Shown: one piece after another, positions 33,163 to 41,393 of the stretch
Position numbering within the stretch: the first letter of the stretch is position 1
Layout: each line of letters begins with the position of its first letter
DNA from: an uncultured Lachnospiraceae bacterium
GTDB lineage: Bacteria; Bacillota; Clostridia; Lachnospirales; Lachnospiraceae
Direction of reading: 5' to 3'
Assembly: GCA_910578115.1 (NCBI GenBank)
Contig: CAJTPO010000019.1
Location: forward strand, 27,953-91,952
DNA length: 64,000 bases
Notes under the pieces: generated by a model
Seen by the model: the letters and a program-made list of their open reading frames with translations, nothing else
Told to the model about the DNA's origin: nothing
Database searches by the model: none
Program-made: the position numbers and the translations under genes

Positions 33163-36100
33163 TTAATAGTGAAGATAACTGATATTCATATCCACGTCCC
33201 CTTTAATACCGCTGACCTTTCCTTTGGCTGAATACTGCCACATGTCATATCTGGTCGCCGTGTAAGTGGGAGCGCTGGCATACTGTGCCAGCCAGATCTT
33301 ATAATTCGTCAGGCTTCCCGTATTGATCTTCTCACTAAACCATGTCTTATTCGCATAGATCCCCGCAGAATAACCCGAATTCTGCACCGTCGCGCAGAAA
33401 GCCCTGCACACCGCAGTCCTTACCTCCCTGCTGACGCCGTCTCCCCGGCCGCCGCTTGCTTCCACATCCAGAAAGATCGGATAGCTGAGTCCGTAGCCGC
33501 TCACCAGATTCAGCGCCATGGATGCTTCCTCTACCGCCTCCACCTCGTTGACCGCCTGACTGAAAAAGTAGACTCCAACCTTTAAACCGGCCGCTTTCGC
33601 TCCCTTGATATTGCTTCTGAACTTCGGATCCTCGATCAGCGCTCCCGTAGAAGAACCTCTGTACCCGCAGCGGATGATCGCATAGGATACACCGGAATTT
33701 TTCACGGCGTTCCAGTCAATACTGCCGTTCCACTTCGACACGTCGATTCCCATGGTTCCCGACGCGGACGACATCTTTCCGTCACTGCCGAAATGATATC
33801 TGGCTCCCTGGATGACCTGGTCCCCTGTTACATAATTTCCGTTTTTATCGTAAAAATATACGCTGCCGTCTATGGTCTGCCATCCGGTATATTTGTATGC
33901 CGCCACTTCCGTAGATTTCTTATAAAATTTCTCGTACTTCCTGTAATCGTCATAGACCGCCTCCTGATAGGCACCGGCAGAGTCCAGATAGTACATCTGA
34001 TTGCCGTCCTTGTCCTTCAGTTTGGCTTTCCCGTCTACCGCCGTCTCCTTCTTTACCGTAATCTTATGAACGGCTGAAATATCCTCATCAGTACTGCAGA
34101 CGGCTTTGATCTCCACCGTTCCTTCCGCCACGCCGGTGACAACACCCTTGCTGTCCACCTTCGCTTTCGTCTCGTCACTGCTGCTCCATACAACCTTGCC
34201 GCCCTCCGGTTCGGTCTTTGCCGTAAGGGTAACTGTCCTGCCAATGACTACCTCCGCCTCACCGCTTATACCGATCTTCTCGTAAAGCTGCAGATGCTGC
34301 TCCTCTTCCACCGTCACGCTGCAGACCAGCTCCTGCTCTCCATCCGCTGTCTTTACCCTGGCTGTGATCTTTGCGCTGCCCACTCCTACGGCCGTGACCT
34401 TGCCCTGGTCCACTTTCGCCACTGCCTTGTCACTGCTGGACCATTCTACCGACTTCATCTCCCCCGAAACCACTTTCACCGAAAGCGACGCAGACTCTCC
34501 CTTCTCAAGTTCCAGACTCGTGGTATTCAGTTCAACTTTCGTCTTCACCGGCTCCTCCGGCTTATCAGGCTTTGAAGGATCTTCCGGTTTCGACGGATCC
34601 TCTGGTTTTGATGGCTTTGACGGGTCCTCCGGCTTCGACGGATCCTCTGGTTTTGATGGCTTTGACGGGTCCTCCGGCTTCGACGGATCTTCCGGCTTCT
34701 CACCCTCTGCTGTAACCTTCACAGAGCACGATGCCTCCTCAATCACATAGCCTATTGTCACTTCCACTTTGATCGTGGCTTCCCCCACACCGACGCCGCT
34801 GATATTACCGTTACTGTCCACAGTGGCCACACCTGCATCACTGCTGGACCAGTTGACGGACGGTGTTGCGCTGCTGCCGTTAACGGATACCTTAAGCGCT
34901 GCCGTTTCTCCCGCCTTCAACGTCAGACTGCTGCGATCCAGTGCGATGGAAAACTCTATAAGATCCGACGATGCTGTCGTTTCCACCAGTTTCCGGAAAT
35001 TGCTGCTGACCGTCCAGGGATCCGGTATATTCTTCTTATCGACTTCCGTATATACCGTCTCGCCGTCTCCGATCGGTGTCTTCGTGGATTCTACCCATTC
35101 TACTGTATCTGTCAGCACAGATTCCACTGCCGTATTCTGTTTGGCGGTATCTTCCGCCGCCGCATTCACTTCCGACTCACTCTTTACCTCATCTGCAACG
35201 TCTACTTTTTTGTAAGTGATCTTATCCGTAACCTTAACGCTGCCGGCAGAAGACGGCAGCACATAGGAGGCATATTTTTCATCCGTCAGAGGCAGAATCT
35301 TAACGCTGTAGTCACCTGCCGCAACGCCCGTCTGATAGATGATACCATCCTTATCCTCATCCTTTAACGTAAAACTCTTACTCCCCGCAACTTCCACTTC
35401 AAAAGGAACTCCTCCGATCAGCTTGCCCGTAGCCTTATTGACAAATTTGATCTTCAGATCCGACTGTATCGATGTAAGGTTCATTCCAACCTCGATCGTC
35501 TTGTCCTTTTTATCCGCTTCTTCCTCTTCCTGGCTCTCTTCGTTTTCTGCTTTCTCTTCCTCAAGATCAATCATGCCTGACAGTCTGGCCGACTCTGTCA
35601 CCGCCACCAGCCCGCTCTCTCCGATCACAGAGATACCCGACATTTCTTCTCCGATCACAGCAAAAGCCTCCACCTGCTTCTCCACGGATTTTGCATTGAC
35701 ATACAATCCGCCTGCCAGCAGAGCTCCTGCCAGTACAACAACGCCGAGCATGGCCACAACCATGTCAAGCGCATTCATATGCGTCAGAAAAGTCCTGAGC
35801 CGTACGATAACGCCGTCCTCTTCATATGCGTCATACTCACCTTCCACATATTCATCATCTGCATATTCATCATACTCATACTCGTCGTCTTCGTACTCGT
35901 CACTCACATATTCGTCATCTTCATATTCATCGTCTTCATATCCGTCATCCGCATATTCATCGTCTTCGTACCCGTCATCCGCATATTCATCGTCTTCATA
36001 CCCGTCATCCGCATATTCGTCGTCTTCGTACTCATCGTCCGCATATTCGTCGTCTTCGTACTCATCGTCCGCATATTCGTCGTCTTCGTACTCATCGTCC

Positions 36101-36357
36101 GCATATTCGTCGTCATTTCCGGCTGCCTGCCGCTTCTCTCCTTCCGCTGCACGTCCGTGCTTCCGATTGTATGCTTCTATCATCTCGTCATCAAGACACA
36201 AAAACTCCAGCGTGTCCTCAGTGACACGATCTTCATCCTCCTCGTCGAATCCTTCATCGTCATCACCAAAAAAATCTTCTATAAAAACATCTTCACGTTT
36301 TTTCCCATATGTCATATTTTTTTTATTGCTTTTTTTGCCGTTTTTTCTATTTTGCAT
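33163..36357 (-). CDS. Large GH25 surface protein with acidic-tyrosine repeats, Big2 domains and Pro-rich linker
   Basis: About 1064 residues from the start at 36357 (MQNRKNGKKS, GGAGG seven bases upstream). In order: a basic tail; an acidic region with many DDEYADDEYE-type repeats (about residues 95-190), cytoplasmic by position; one membrane segment (about 210-232, 'MVVAMLGVVVLAGALLAGGLYV'); a Cna-B-like module ('GGVPFEVEVAG', 'DKDGIIYQTGVAAGDYSV'); bacterial Ig-like (Big2) domains ('SSDAGVATVDSNGNISGVGVG', 'SSDKAVAKVDQGKVTAVGVG', 'SSDETKAKVDSKGVVTGVAEG'), the first followed by a PEDPSKPSK linker; a short cell-wall-binding-like stretch ('YKYTGWQTIDGSVYFYDKNG'); and a GH25 domain with 'GIDVSKWNGSIDW' and 'YPIFLDVEASGG'. 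It has its own strong promoter and precedes rfbB. Confidence 0.92.
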   Translation of the reverse strand: MQNRKNGKKSNKKNMTYGKKREDVFIEDFFGDDDEGFDEEDEDRVTEDTLEFLCLDDEMIEAYNRKHGRAAEGEKRQAAGNDDEYADDEYEDDEYADDEYEDDEYADDEYEDDEYADDGYEDDEYADDGYEDDEYADDGYEDDEYEDDEYVSDEYEDDEYEYDEYADDEYVEGEYDAYEEDGVIVRLRTFLTHMNALDMVVAMLGVVVLAGALLAGGLYVNAKSVEKQVEAFAVIGEEMSGISVIGESGLVAVTESARLSGMIDLEEEKAENEESQEEEEADKKDKTIEVGMNLTSIQSDLKIKFVNKATGKLIGGVPFEVEVAGSKSFTLKDEDKDGIIYQTGVAAGDYSVKILPLTDEKYASYVLPSSAGSVKVTDKITYKKVDVADEVKSESEVNAAAEDTAKQNTAVESVLTDTVEWVESTKTPIGDGETVYTEVDKKNIPDPWTVSSNFRKLVETTASSDLIEFSIALDRSSLTLKAGETAALKVSVNGSSATPSVNWSSSDAGVATVDSNGNISGVGVGEATIKVEVTIGYVIEEASCSVKVTAEGEKPEDPSKPEDPSKPSKPEDPSKPEDPSKPSKPEDPSKPEDPSKPDKPEEPVKTKVELNTTSLELEKGESASLSVKVVSGEMKSVEWSSSDKAVAKVDQGKVTAVGVGSAKITARVKTADGEQELVCSVTVEEEQHLQLYEKIGISGEAEVVIGRTVTLTAKTEPEGGKVVWSSSDETKAKVDSKGVVTGVAEGTVEIKAVCSTDEDISAVHKITVKKETAVDGKAKLKDKDGNQMYYLDSAGAYQEAVYDDYRKYEKFYKKSTEVAAYKYTGWQTIDGSVYFYDKNGNYVTGDQVIQGARYHFGSDGKMSSASGTMGIDVSKWNGSIDWNAVKNSGVSYAIIRCGYRGSSTGALIEDPKFRSNIKGAKAAGLKVGVYFFSQAVNEVEAVEEASMALNLVSGYGLSYPIFLDVEASGGRGDGVSREVRTAVCRAFCATVQNSGYSAGIYANKTWFSEKINTGSLTNYKIWLAQYASAPTYTATRYDMWQYSAKGKVSGIKGDVDMNISYLHY
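34592..34681. repeat. Two 45-bp tandem repeats coding for the Pro-rich linker
   Basis: Two nearly identical 45-base units (starting at 34592 and 34637), with a partial third, encode alternating PEDPSKP and SKPEDPSK peptides in the GH25 surface protein. The repeat number can change by recombination or slippage without a frameshift. Confidence 0.88.
35880..36112. repeat. 30-bp tandem repeats coding for acidic-tyrosine decapeptides
   Basis: Around seven to eight 30-base units encode DDEYADDEYE and variants (DDGYEDDEYA). The units nearest the start codon are almost identical to each other, and the distal ones diverge, suggesting recent expansion on one side. Confidence 0.9.
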
Positions 36358-36482
36358 CTTTCCCTCCATGCCGATGAGATTCTCATTGCCTCTATTCCGT
36401 TCTATACTTTCTGTTTTTAAAGGTATTTTACTTTGCAAAACGCATACTTTATGTAAACTCTCTCCGTTAACAAATCTGTAAC

Positions 36483-36511
36483 ATTATAGCATAGAAGTGT
36501 ATTGTATTCAA
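36483..36511 (-). promoter_or_regulatory. Strong promoter for the GH25 surface-protein gene (and probably the rfb operon)
   Basis: On the minus strand TTGAAT (36506-36511), 17 bases, TATAAT (36483-36488), with an extended -10 TGC directly before it. The leader to the start codon at 36357 is about 120 bases. Confidence 0.85.
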
Positions 36512-36622
36512 GATTTTTTAGTATTATGCGATTTTTAATCGTATTTTGGAAAGATTTACATAATATCCATACATTCCGCGATGATTTACACCATTAAATA
36601 TGCTATTTTACGGTATATCCGC

Positions 36623-36651
36623 TTGACTTTATCGGCTATAACTGACACAAT
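36623..36651 (+). promoter_or_regulatory. Possible promoter for the zinc-ribbon gene
   Basis: TTGACT (36623-36628), 17 bases, CACAAT (36646-36651) on the plus strand, about 55 bases before the start codon. The -10 match is weak. Confidence 0.4.
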
Positions 36652-36708
36652 ACAAGAGCAACCTGTAAATTTCAGCATTCATTTCATATGAGGAAGGGAA
36701 GTTGTATT

Positions 36709-37035
36709 ATGATGTATATGCATTATTGTAAAAGTTGTCAAAGAGTATATATGCTCAACGGCCACAAACAAACTTGTCCGAAATGCCGCCTGGAAATCAG
36801 TGAGCTGAAGATCTCTTACATGGATTATGTGACCATGGATCAGGAAGCACGACAGCAGTTCTGCCATTGCTGCTCAGATGACGAGCAATTACAAACACTG
36901 AGCACTACATATCGTATGTACAAATATAGTAAATGGTACAAGGAACTACAGGCACAATTACCACAGACCACGATTATCACCTATCCATTGACTGACAGAG
37001 TGACACGAGACAAAAAGAGAATGAGTATTATATGA
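36709..37035 (+). CDS. Small zinc-ribbon-like protein of unknown function
   Basis: A 108-residue protein starting at the ATG-ATG pair at 36709 (GGAAGGGAAG seven bases upstream). The N-terminus has a four-cysteine pattern: 'YCKSC' and 'CPKC' about 15 residues apart, a typical small zinc knuckle. A second Cys/His cluster is 'FCHCCSDDE'. The rest is polar with many Tyr and Lys ('TTYRMYKYSKWYKEL'). There is no membrane segment. It stands alone between a promoter candidate and a strong terminator. I do not recognise a named family; nucleic-acid or protein binding is only a guess from the zinc-ribbon. Confidence 0.75.
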   Translation: MMYMHYCKSCQRVYMLNGHKQTCPKCRLEISELKISYMDYVTMDQEARQQFCHCCSDDEQLQTLSTTYRMYKYSKWYKELQAQLPQTTIITYPLTDRVTRDKKRMSII

Positions 37036-37073
37036 TCTCACTCCCATAACGCCTTTACTTCAGGCTGTTATTC

Positions 37074-37116
37074 AAAGAGCGTTCCGGAAACTCACGGGTT
37101 TTGGAAACGCTCTTTC
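37074..37116 (+). terminator. Strong terminator after the zinc-ribbon gene
   Basis: AAAGAGCGTT and AACGCTCTTT pair, with further pairing of GGAAAC/GTTTTGG inside, and T-rich sequence follows. Confidence 0.85.
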
Positions 37117-37243
37117 TTATTTATTCCCGTAAGATTTTATTAAAAAACAGGGAAATCGTAGATTTTTATAGCATTTCATAGTAAACTGTAGGTACGATAT
37201 TAATTTGAGTTATGATAGAGCGCCGCATCTGTCAAGCACGCTT

Positions 37244-37321
37244 TACTATGAAAGTCTTCGACTTTCACAGCATGGATGGCCATACGGCCCGCCCGACGGC
37301 AGGCTGAGCATGATGGTAGTT
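37244..37321 (-). repeat. Family A interspersed repeat, copy 3 (second unit of a tandem pair)
   Basis: A complete 78-bp unit in minus orientation with the hairpin GAAAGTC-GAA-GACTTTC. It directly follows the neighbouring unit, sharing a single GTA. Confidence 0.93.
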
Positions 37322-37399
37322 TACTATGAAAGTCTCTGACTTTCATAGCTTGGATGGCCATGCGGCCCGCCAGGCGGCAGGCTGAGCATGATGTAAGTT
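37322..37399 (-). repeat. Family A interspersed repeat, copy 4 (first unit of a tandem pair)
   Basis: A complete 78-bp unit whose hairpins differ in the loops only: GAAAGTC-AGA-GACTTTC and GCCTGCC-GCCT-GGCGGGC. The last stem extends to 11 perfect base pairs (CTATGAAAGTC/GACTTTCATAG). The target GTA is at 37400-37402. Confidence 0.93.
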
Positions 37400-37490
37400 T
37401 ACTGTAGAAGTAACCTGTCAATCAGGAGTACGCATTACACTGCGGACTCCGTGAACGCGCCAAAATCTCTGATTTTGTGTGCATAATTCT

Positions 37491-37563
37491 CTAAACACCC
37501 ACTTCTATTCATTGTGGTACCATAAAGCAGGCTATGGGTGTAATGTAGGATATGGGTGTTTAG
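37491..37563 (+). promoter_or_regulatory. Inverted repeat in the leader of the SGNH-like gene
   Basis: CTAAACACCCA (37491-37501) is the exact reverse complement of TGGGTGTTTAG (37553-37563). A further ATGGGTGT half-site lies between them. It ends 17 bases before the start codon, so it could be an operator or a leader structure; no known regulator is implied. Confidence 0.5.
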
Positions 37564-37579
37564 AAACATGGAGGTAATT

Positions 37580-38599
37580 ATGAGTCAAGCACCAAAAAGA
37601 AAACCCCAGAGCAAAAAACCGGACAAAAAACCAGGCAAAAAGCAAGATCGGTTTCCGATAAACATACACATGATCCTTCTGGCTGTCATTGTACTGATCG
37701 CCGGCTTTTCCGCCTATCGGTTATATAAATGGAACAAAGGCGTTCCTTCCAATTATGATCCCGATTACCAGACAACTGATTTTGACACAGAAGCGATGGA
37801 CAATATCATTCCCCTTGCTCCGGACAAGCTGGAAGGACGAGAGGACGACGGCGTAACCACGATCCTCTGTCTCGGCAACGATCCTTTTTCCCTGAACCGC
37901 GGGGAGAACGGGCTTTCCGAGCAGATCGCCGCAAAAACGGGAGCCACCGTCTACAACGGCTCCTTCACAGGCACTACCATAGCCGCCCAGCTGGGGGAAT
38001 ATAATGACGGATACATTCTGGATGCCTTTTCCTTTTCTTATGTAGCGGAAAGCCTTGCATCCGGCAATTTCGATCTGATGACCACCGCCGCAACCTACAG
38101 CTATGACGAGTCCTTCGCGGAAAATACAGCCCTGCTGGCATCGCTGGATATGAATACGCTGGATATGATCTGTATTATGTATGACGGCATTGATTACATC
38201 AATAAGAGACCCTGTGAAGATCCCAACGACGCCGAGTCGATCGTGACCTACACCGGTGCTCTCAGGACCGGTATCACTGCGATCCAACAGGCTTATCCCC
38301 ATATCCGTATCGTGGTCATGTCGCACACCTTCTGCCACAACATCAACGAGGAAGGCAACTTCGAGAACGGAGACCGGGTTGATCTGGGCAACGGCACATT
38401 GAGCCACTATCTGCAGAAGGAGCTGGATACCACCAGCGACTGCGGCGTATCCTTTATTGATAATTTCTACGGCTCTATCAATGAGGACAATTATCTGGAT
38501 TATATGACGGACTATATCCACTTTAACGACGCCGGGCGGGCGCTTCTGGCAGACAGATTTGTACAGTGCATCTTTCCGAATCTAAAGAAAGACGAATAA
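37580..38599 (+). CDS. SGNH-hydrolase-like membrane-anchored protein with altered active site
   Basis: A 339-residue protein starting at 37580 (MSQAPKRK, GGAGG upstream). A basic N-terminal tail (1-30) and one membrane segment (about 34-54) precede an extracytoplasmic SGNH-like domain. It aligns by eye with the protein at 59774-60922: 'LGNDPFS' stands where that protein has 'LGDSIL', and 'GATVYNGSFTGTTIAAQL' matches 'NAKVYNMAMGGTTAALL'. The nucleophile Ser is therefore replaced and the GxND block is 'YDGIDYI', but the final 'DYIHFNDAG' keeps Asp-xx-His. It may bind rather than hydrolyse, or use another nucleophile. It stands alone, ending in a terminator shared with the convergent gene. Confidence 0.82.
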   Translation: MSQAPKRKPQSKKPDKKPGKKQDRFPINIHMILLAVIVLIAGFSAYRLYKWNKGVPSNYDPDYQTTDFDTEAMDNIIPLAPDKLEGREDDGVTTILCLGNDPFSLNRGENGLSEQIAAKTGATVYNGSFTGTTIAAQLGEYNDGYILDAFSFSYVAESLASGNFDLMTTAATYSYDESFAENTALLASLDMNTLDMICIMYDGIDYINKRPCEDPNDAESIVTYTGALRTGITAIQQAYPHIRIVVMSHTFCHNINEEGNFENGDRVDLGNGTLSHYLQKELDTTSDCGVSFIDNFYGSINEDNYLDYMTDYIHFNDAGRALLADRFVQCIFPNLKKDE

Positions 38600-38623
38600 T
38601 TTACAGCCGGACCGTTACAACTT

Positions 38624-38669
38624 ATAAGGGCATACTGCAGGAAACATTTCTCCTGCAGTATGCCCTTAT
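38624..38669. terminator. Bidirectional terminator between convergent genes
   Basis: A perfect 19-bp inverted repeat (ATAAGGGCATACTGCAGGA) around an 8-base loop, with T-rich sequence on both sides. It serves the SGNH-like gene on the plus strand and the operon ending at 38715 on the minus strand. Confidence 0.93.
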
Positions 38670-38714
38670 TTTCTTCCGCGTCTTTCTATTTCCCGCAGAA
38701 CTTTCCGGCACTCA

Positions 38715-39770
38715 TCAATATTCCACGGAAAATAACGTTTCAAAGTCAAACCGTCCGATCACATCACGCATCTTCGCAAGTTCCTCTGCCATCTGTGCAC
38801 TGCTCTCCACCTCACACGCACCGTTCGCAAAGCACTCCGTCATATAATAGTTGATATCGCTGTGATAATGAATCTCGTCGGCGTAATGATTCAGATCCGT
38901 CACGATCCACTCCTGATTGGAAAAGAAAAAAATCCTCACATTATCATAGGAAAGCAGCCTGTCCACAATATATTGATGCTCCGCCAGCGTCGCTTCCAGA
39001 TGATTCTCCCGCATGACGTCATTCCAGAACAGGATGCTGCCGGGCGGAAAGAAAACATAGAATTCCGTATCCGGATTCTGTTCAATATAGGGGCAGATAT
39101 TCACATCAAGATTTCTTCCGGTGCTCTCAAGATAAGCCTCCGCGGGCGTCTCCTCCTCCACCGCTTCCGGCTGTACATAATTGTGCATGACCCACTGAAT
39201 ATTATAATACTCGTCGGTCCACCAGCTCTGATAGACAGTGGCCAGATCCGTCTTATCCGGATCCGCTATCGGCCTCAGAATATAATTTAACAGCACGTCT
39301 TTATTAAAAAGATACTGCACATCGTTGATCAGATTCCCATCATACAGGTAATAGGGCACCGGATATTTCGTCTCCTCCACGCCGCCCGTATAAGCCGTCA
39401 CGTCAATGCCCAGGAAGACCTTCTTTACCTGATTCCCGCTGTCAAAAATCAGCCGCATGATATTCGACTGGTCTTTGGGATAAGCGCCGCTGTAATTCAG
39501 CTTGATCGTATTCAAGTCCATCAGCTCCGAAAACCAGTTCGTATTAAAGTTAACCGTCATGGACGATCCCAGAATCACACTGTCATATTCCATATGTTTC
39601 GCCATACCCGGATTCTGGCTGAGCTGATTATCTACCAGATAGGGAAACTCCTCCAATGGCGCATGATACTGGAAGAAGGGATCCACATAAATTACCAGAG
39701 CCGCCACAGAAGCAAAAAATACAAAAATGACGCATAGAATGGATATGATCCATTTTTTATATTTATTCAT
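38715..39770 (-). CDS. Extracytoplasmic SGNH-like partner of the MBOAT acyltransferase
   Basis: A 351-residue protein with one N-terminal membrane segment (about 7-28) and an outside domain. It has 'YDSVILGSSMTVNFN' (Ser after Gly-Ser, as in DltD/AlgX-like proteins), 'KKVFLGIDVTAY', 'NPDTEFYVFFPPGSILFW' and, near the end, 'NHYADEIHYHSDIN' with an Asp-xx-His. Proteins of this kind work with MBOAT enzymes to place acyl groups on exported glycans; the MBOAT gene lies 104 bases upstream in the same operon. Which polymer is modified is not shown. The gene ends at a strong bidirectional terminator. Confidence 0.82.
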   Translation of the reverse strand: MNKYKKWIISILCVIFVFFASVAALVIYVDPFFQYHAPLEEFPYLVDNQLSQNPGMAKHMEYDSVILGSSMTVNFNTNWFSELMDLNTIKLNYSGAYPKDQSNIMRLIFDSGNQVKKVFLGIDVTAYTGGVEETKYPVPYYLYDGNLINDVQYLFNKDVLLNYILRPIADPDKTDLATVYQSWWTDEYYNIQWVMHNYVQPEAVEEETPAEAYLESTGRNLDVNICPYIEQNPDTEFYVFFPPGSILFWNDVMRENHLEATLAEHQYIVDRLLSYDNVRIFFFSNQEWIVTDLNHYADEIHYHSDINYYMTECFANGACEVESSAQMAEELAKMRDVIGRFDFETLFSVEY

Positions 39771-39874
39771 GACCGCAGCATAAGGAACTGCCGTTCCTCC
39801 CCTTTCTCATGTTTATTTCTGTCTGCCGGCAGCATGACTTTCGCCCATGCTTCTGTACCTGCAAAGCCACTGCC

Positions 39875-41389
39875 TCAGAAATTATAGTACAGGAAAGTAC
39901 TGACTTCCGAAAAAGTAAGTACACTCCAGACGGCCAGAACCGCAAATACCACAACAGATACGGCTCCGTACCGCACGCGCTTTATACGTGAAGCCGCATC
40001 CTGCCCGATCATGGTCAGATAAACTCCTACTGCCAGTATCAGCCACATCAGAATGTATCTGCTGTAAGCCATATTGTCCAGCTTAAGCACCTTAAGCACA
40101 TACCAGAATTCATCCAGCCGAAAACAGTCCGCCAGTTCCAAAGAAATCTTCTGCACCGGACCAAGAAGCGCGGTAAGAAGCAGCTGGTTGGCCTGCGCAA
40201 CGCTTTCCGCCCGGAAATATACCTCCGCCGCTGCCACATAGGCAATCAGCAGGATACGTGACACTATCGTCATAAATCTGCGCCGGAATATTTCACCTCC
40301 GGAAACGCCATCGCCCGCCTGCACTCCCGCCGCACCGGCTTTCTTCTCCCGACACCGCTGCCAGAATCTCGTGAGCACATACAGGACGCCCTGCGTGAGC
40401 GCCCAGACAAGATAGTGCCATCCTGCTCCATGCCATAATCCGCTGAGCAGGAAAACAATCATCAGATTCCCGTACATCCTCGCCTGTCCCTTACGATTAC
40501 CGCCCAAAGGTATGTACACATATTTCGTAAAGAAACGGCTCAGCGTCATATGCCATCTTTTCCAGAAATCTACAATATTCACCGCTTTATAAGGTTCGTT
40601 AAAATTAACCGGAATCTCCATGCCCAGCATCCTGGCGATCCCTCTGGCCATATCGCAATAACCGCTGAAATCGAAATACAGCTGCAGAATATAGAACAGC
40701 GCCACCAGCACTGCGTCCATACGTCCCAGGGACGCCAGATTCGCATATCCGTAATCTACCGCGGCCCCAAATGTATCCGCCAGCAGTACCTTTTTCGCAA
40801 GCCCGAGAATAAAAAGCCCGCAGCCCTTTGCGATCTTATCCCACATTACAGACTGCTTTCCGATCTTCTCAAACTGGGGAAGCATTTCATTATGATTGAC
40901 AATGGGGCCTGCGATCAGCTGCGGGAAGAAGGCCACAAACAACGCATAATCAACGAAAGGGCAATGCTTCACCTCTCCCCGCCAGGTATCGATCACAAAA
41001 GAGATCTGCTGGAACGTGAAAAAGCTGATCCCCAGCGGCAGCAGGATATTGCGAAGTGCTATCGAGCTGCCAGACACCGCGTTCACAGTAGAAAGAAAAA
41101 AGTCAAAGTATTTAAAATAAAACAGCACGCCCAGATTCGCCATCACAGCTGCGATCATCAGCCTTTTATCCTGTCTGCGTGACAGCAGGCGGTGGAACAG
41201 GTAATTTCCCGCAATGCTGCAGACCATGATCAGCAGATAGGACACGTTAAAATAACCATAGAACCAGAAGGACATTCCCACCAGAAAGACTTTGGCCAGC
41301 CATTCTTTCTGTAAATGCAGAAGCCCATAATATCCAAACAGACAGATCGGAAAAAATAAAAATATAAAAATATAAGAATTAAACAGCAT
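39875..41389 (-). CDS. MBOAT family O-acyltransferase (AlgI/DltB-like)
   Basis: A 504-residue multi-pass membrane enzyme that moves acyl groups, commonly acetyl, across the membrane to a surface glycan. The N-terminus 'MLFNSYIFIFLFFPICLFGYY' is the classic AlgI-like start. Core motifs are 'LPLGISFFTFQQISFVIDTWRGE', 'FVAFFPQLIAGPIVNH', 'LYFDFSGYCDMARGIARMLG', 'DFWKRWHMTLSRFFTKYVYIPLGG' and the catalytic-His stretch 'LLSGLWHGAGWHYLVWALTQG'. It starts 4 bases after the stop of the upstream gene, with its ribosome site inside that gene, so the two are coupled. Confidence 0.95.
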   Translation of the reverse strand: MLFNSYIFIFLFFPICLFGYYGLLHLQKEWLAKVFLVGMSFWFYGYFNVSYLLIMVCSIAGNYLFHRLLSRRQDKRLMIAAVMANLGVLFYFKYFDFFLSTVNAVSGSSIALRNILLPLGISFFTFQQISFVIDTWRGEVKHCPFVDYALFVAFFPQLIAGPIVNHNEMLPQFEKIGKQSVMWDKIAKGCGLFILGLAKKVLLADTFGAAVDYGYANLASLGRMDAVLVALFYILQLYFDFSGYCDMARGIARMLGMEIPVNFNEPYKAVNIVDFWKRWHMTLSRFFTKYVYIPLGGNRKGQARMYGNLMIVFLLSGLWHGAGWHYLVWALTQGVLYVLTRFWQRCREKKAGAAGVQAGDGVSGGEIFRRRFMTIVSRILLIAYVAAAEVYFRAESVAQANQLLLTALLGPVQKISLELADCFRLDEFWYVLKVLKLDNMAYSRYILMWLILAVGVYLTMIGQDAASRIKRVRYGAVSVVVFAVLAVWSVLTFSEVSTFLYYNF

Positions 41390-41393
41390 TTCT

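Larger units (their letters stand above)
37117..37579. other. Gene-free region with repeats
   Basis: No convincing gene is seen. The region holds a possible remnant of a plus-oriented family A end (TTTCATAGTAAACTGTAG, 37174-37191), two complete minus-oriented family A units (37244-37399), a short hairpin CAAAATC-TCT-GATTTTG (37461-37477) and the inverted repeat before the SGNH-like gene. Confidence 0.8.

Noticed and set aside
35880..36112. CRISPR array in the 30-bp repeats
   Set aside because: The repeats are contiguous, coding and without spacers.
35339..36481. A 380-codon plus-strand open frame rich in Ser/Tyr opposite the GH25 surface protein
   Set aside because: It is the antisense reading of the acidic-tyrosine and linker repeats; the low-complexity composition keeps it open. 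There is no ribosome site or family similarity.
37244..37399. CRISPR array
   Set aside because: The units are directly adjacent with no spacers, and no cas genes are present.
37200..37421. A 73-codon minus-strand open frame made of two family A units
   Set aside because: It consists almost entirely of repeat sequence with no ribosome site; it is open because one repeat frame lacks stops, not because it is a gene.
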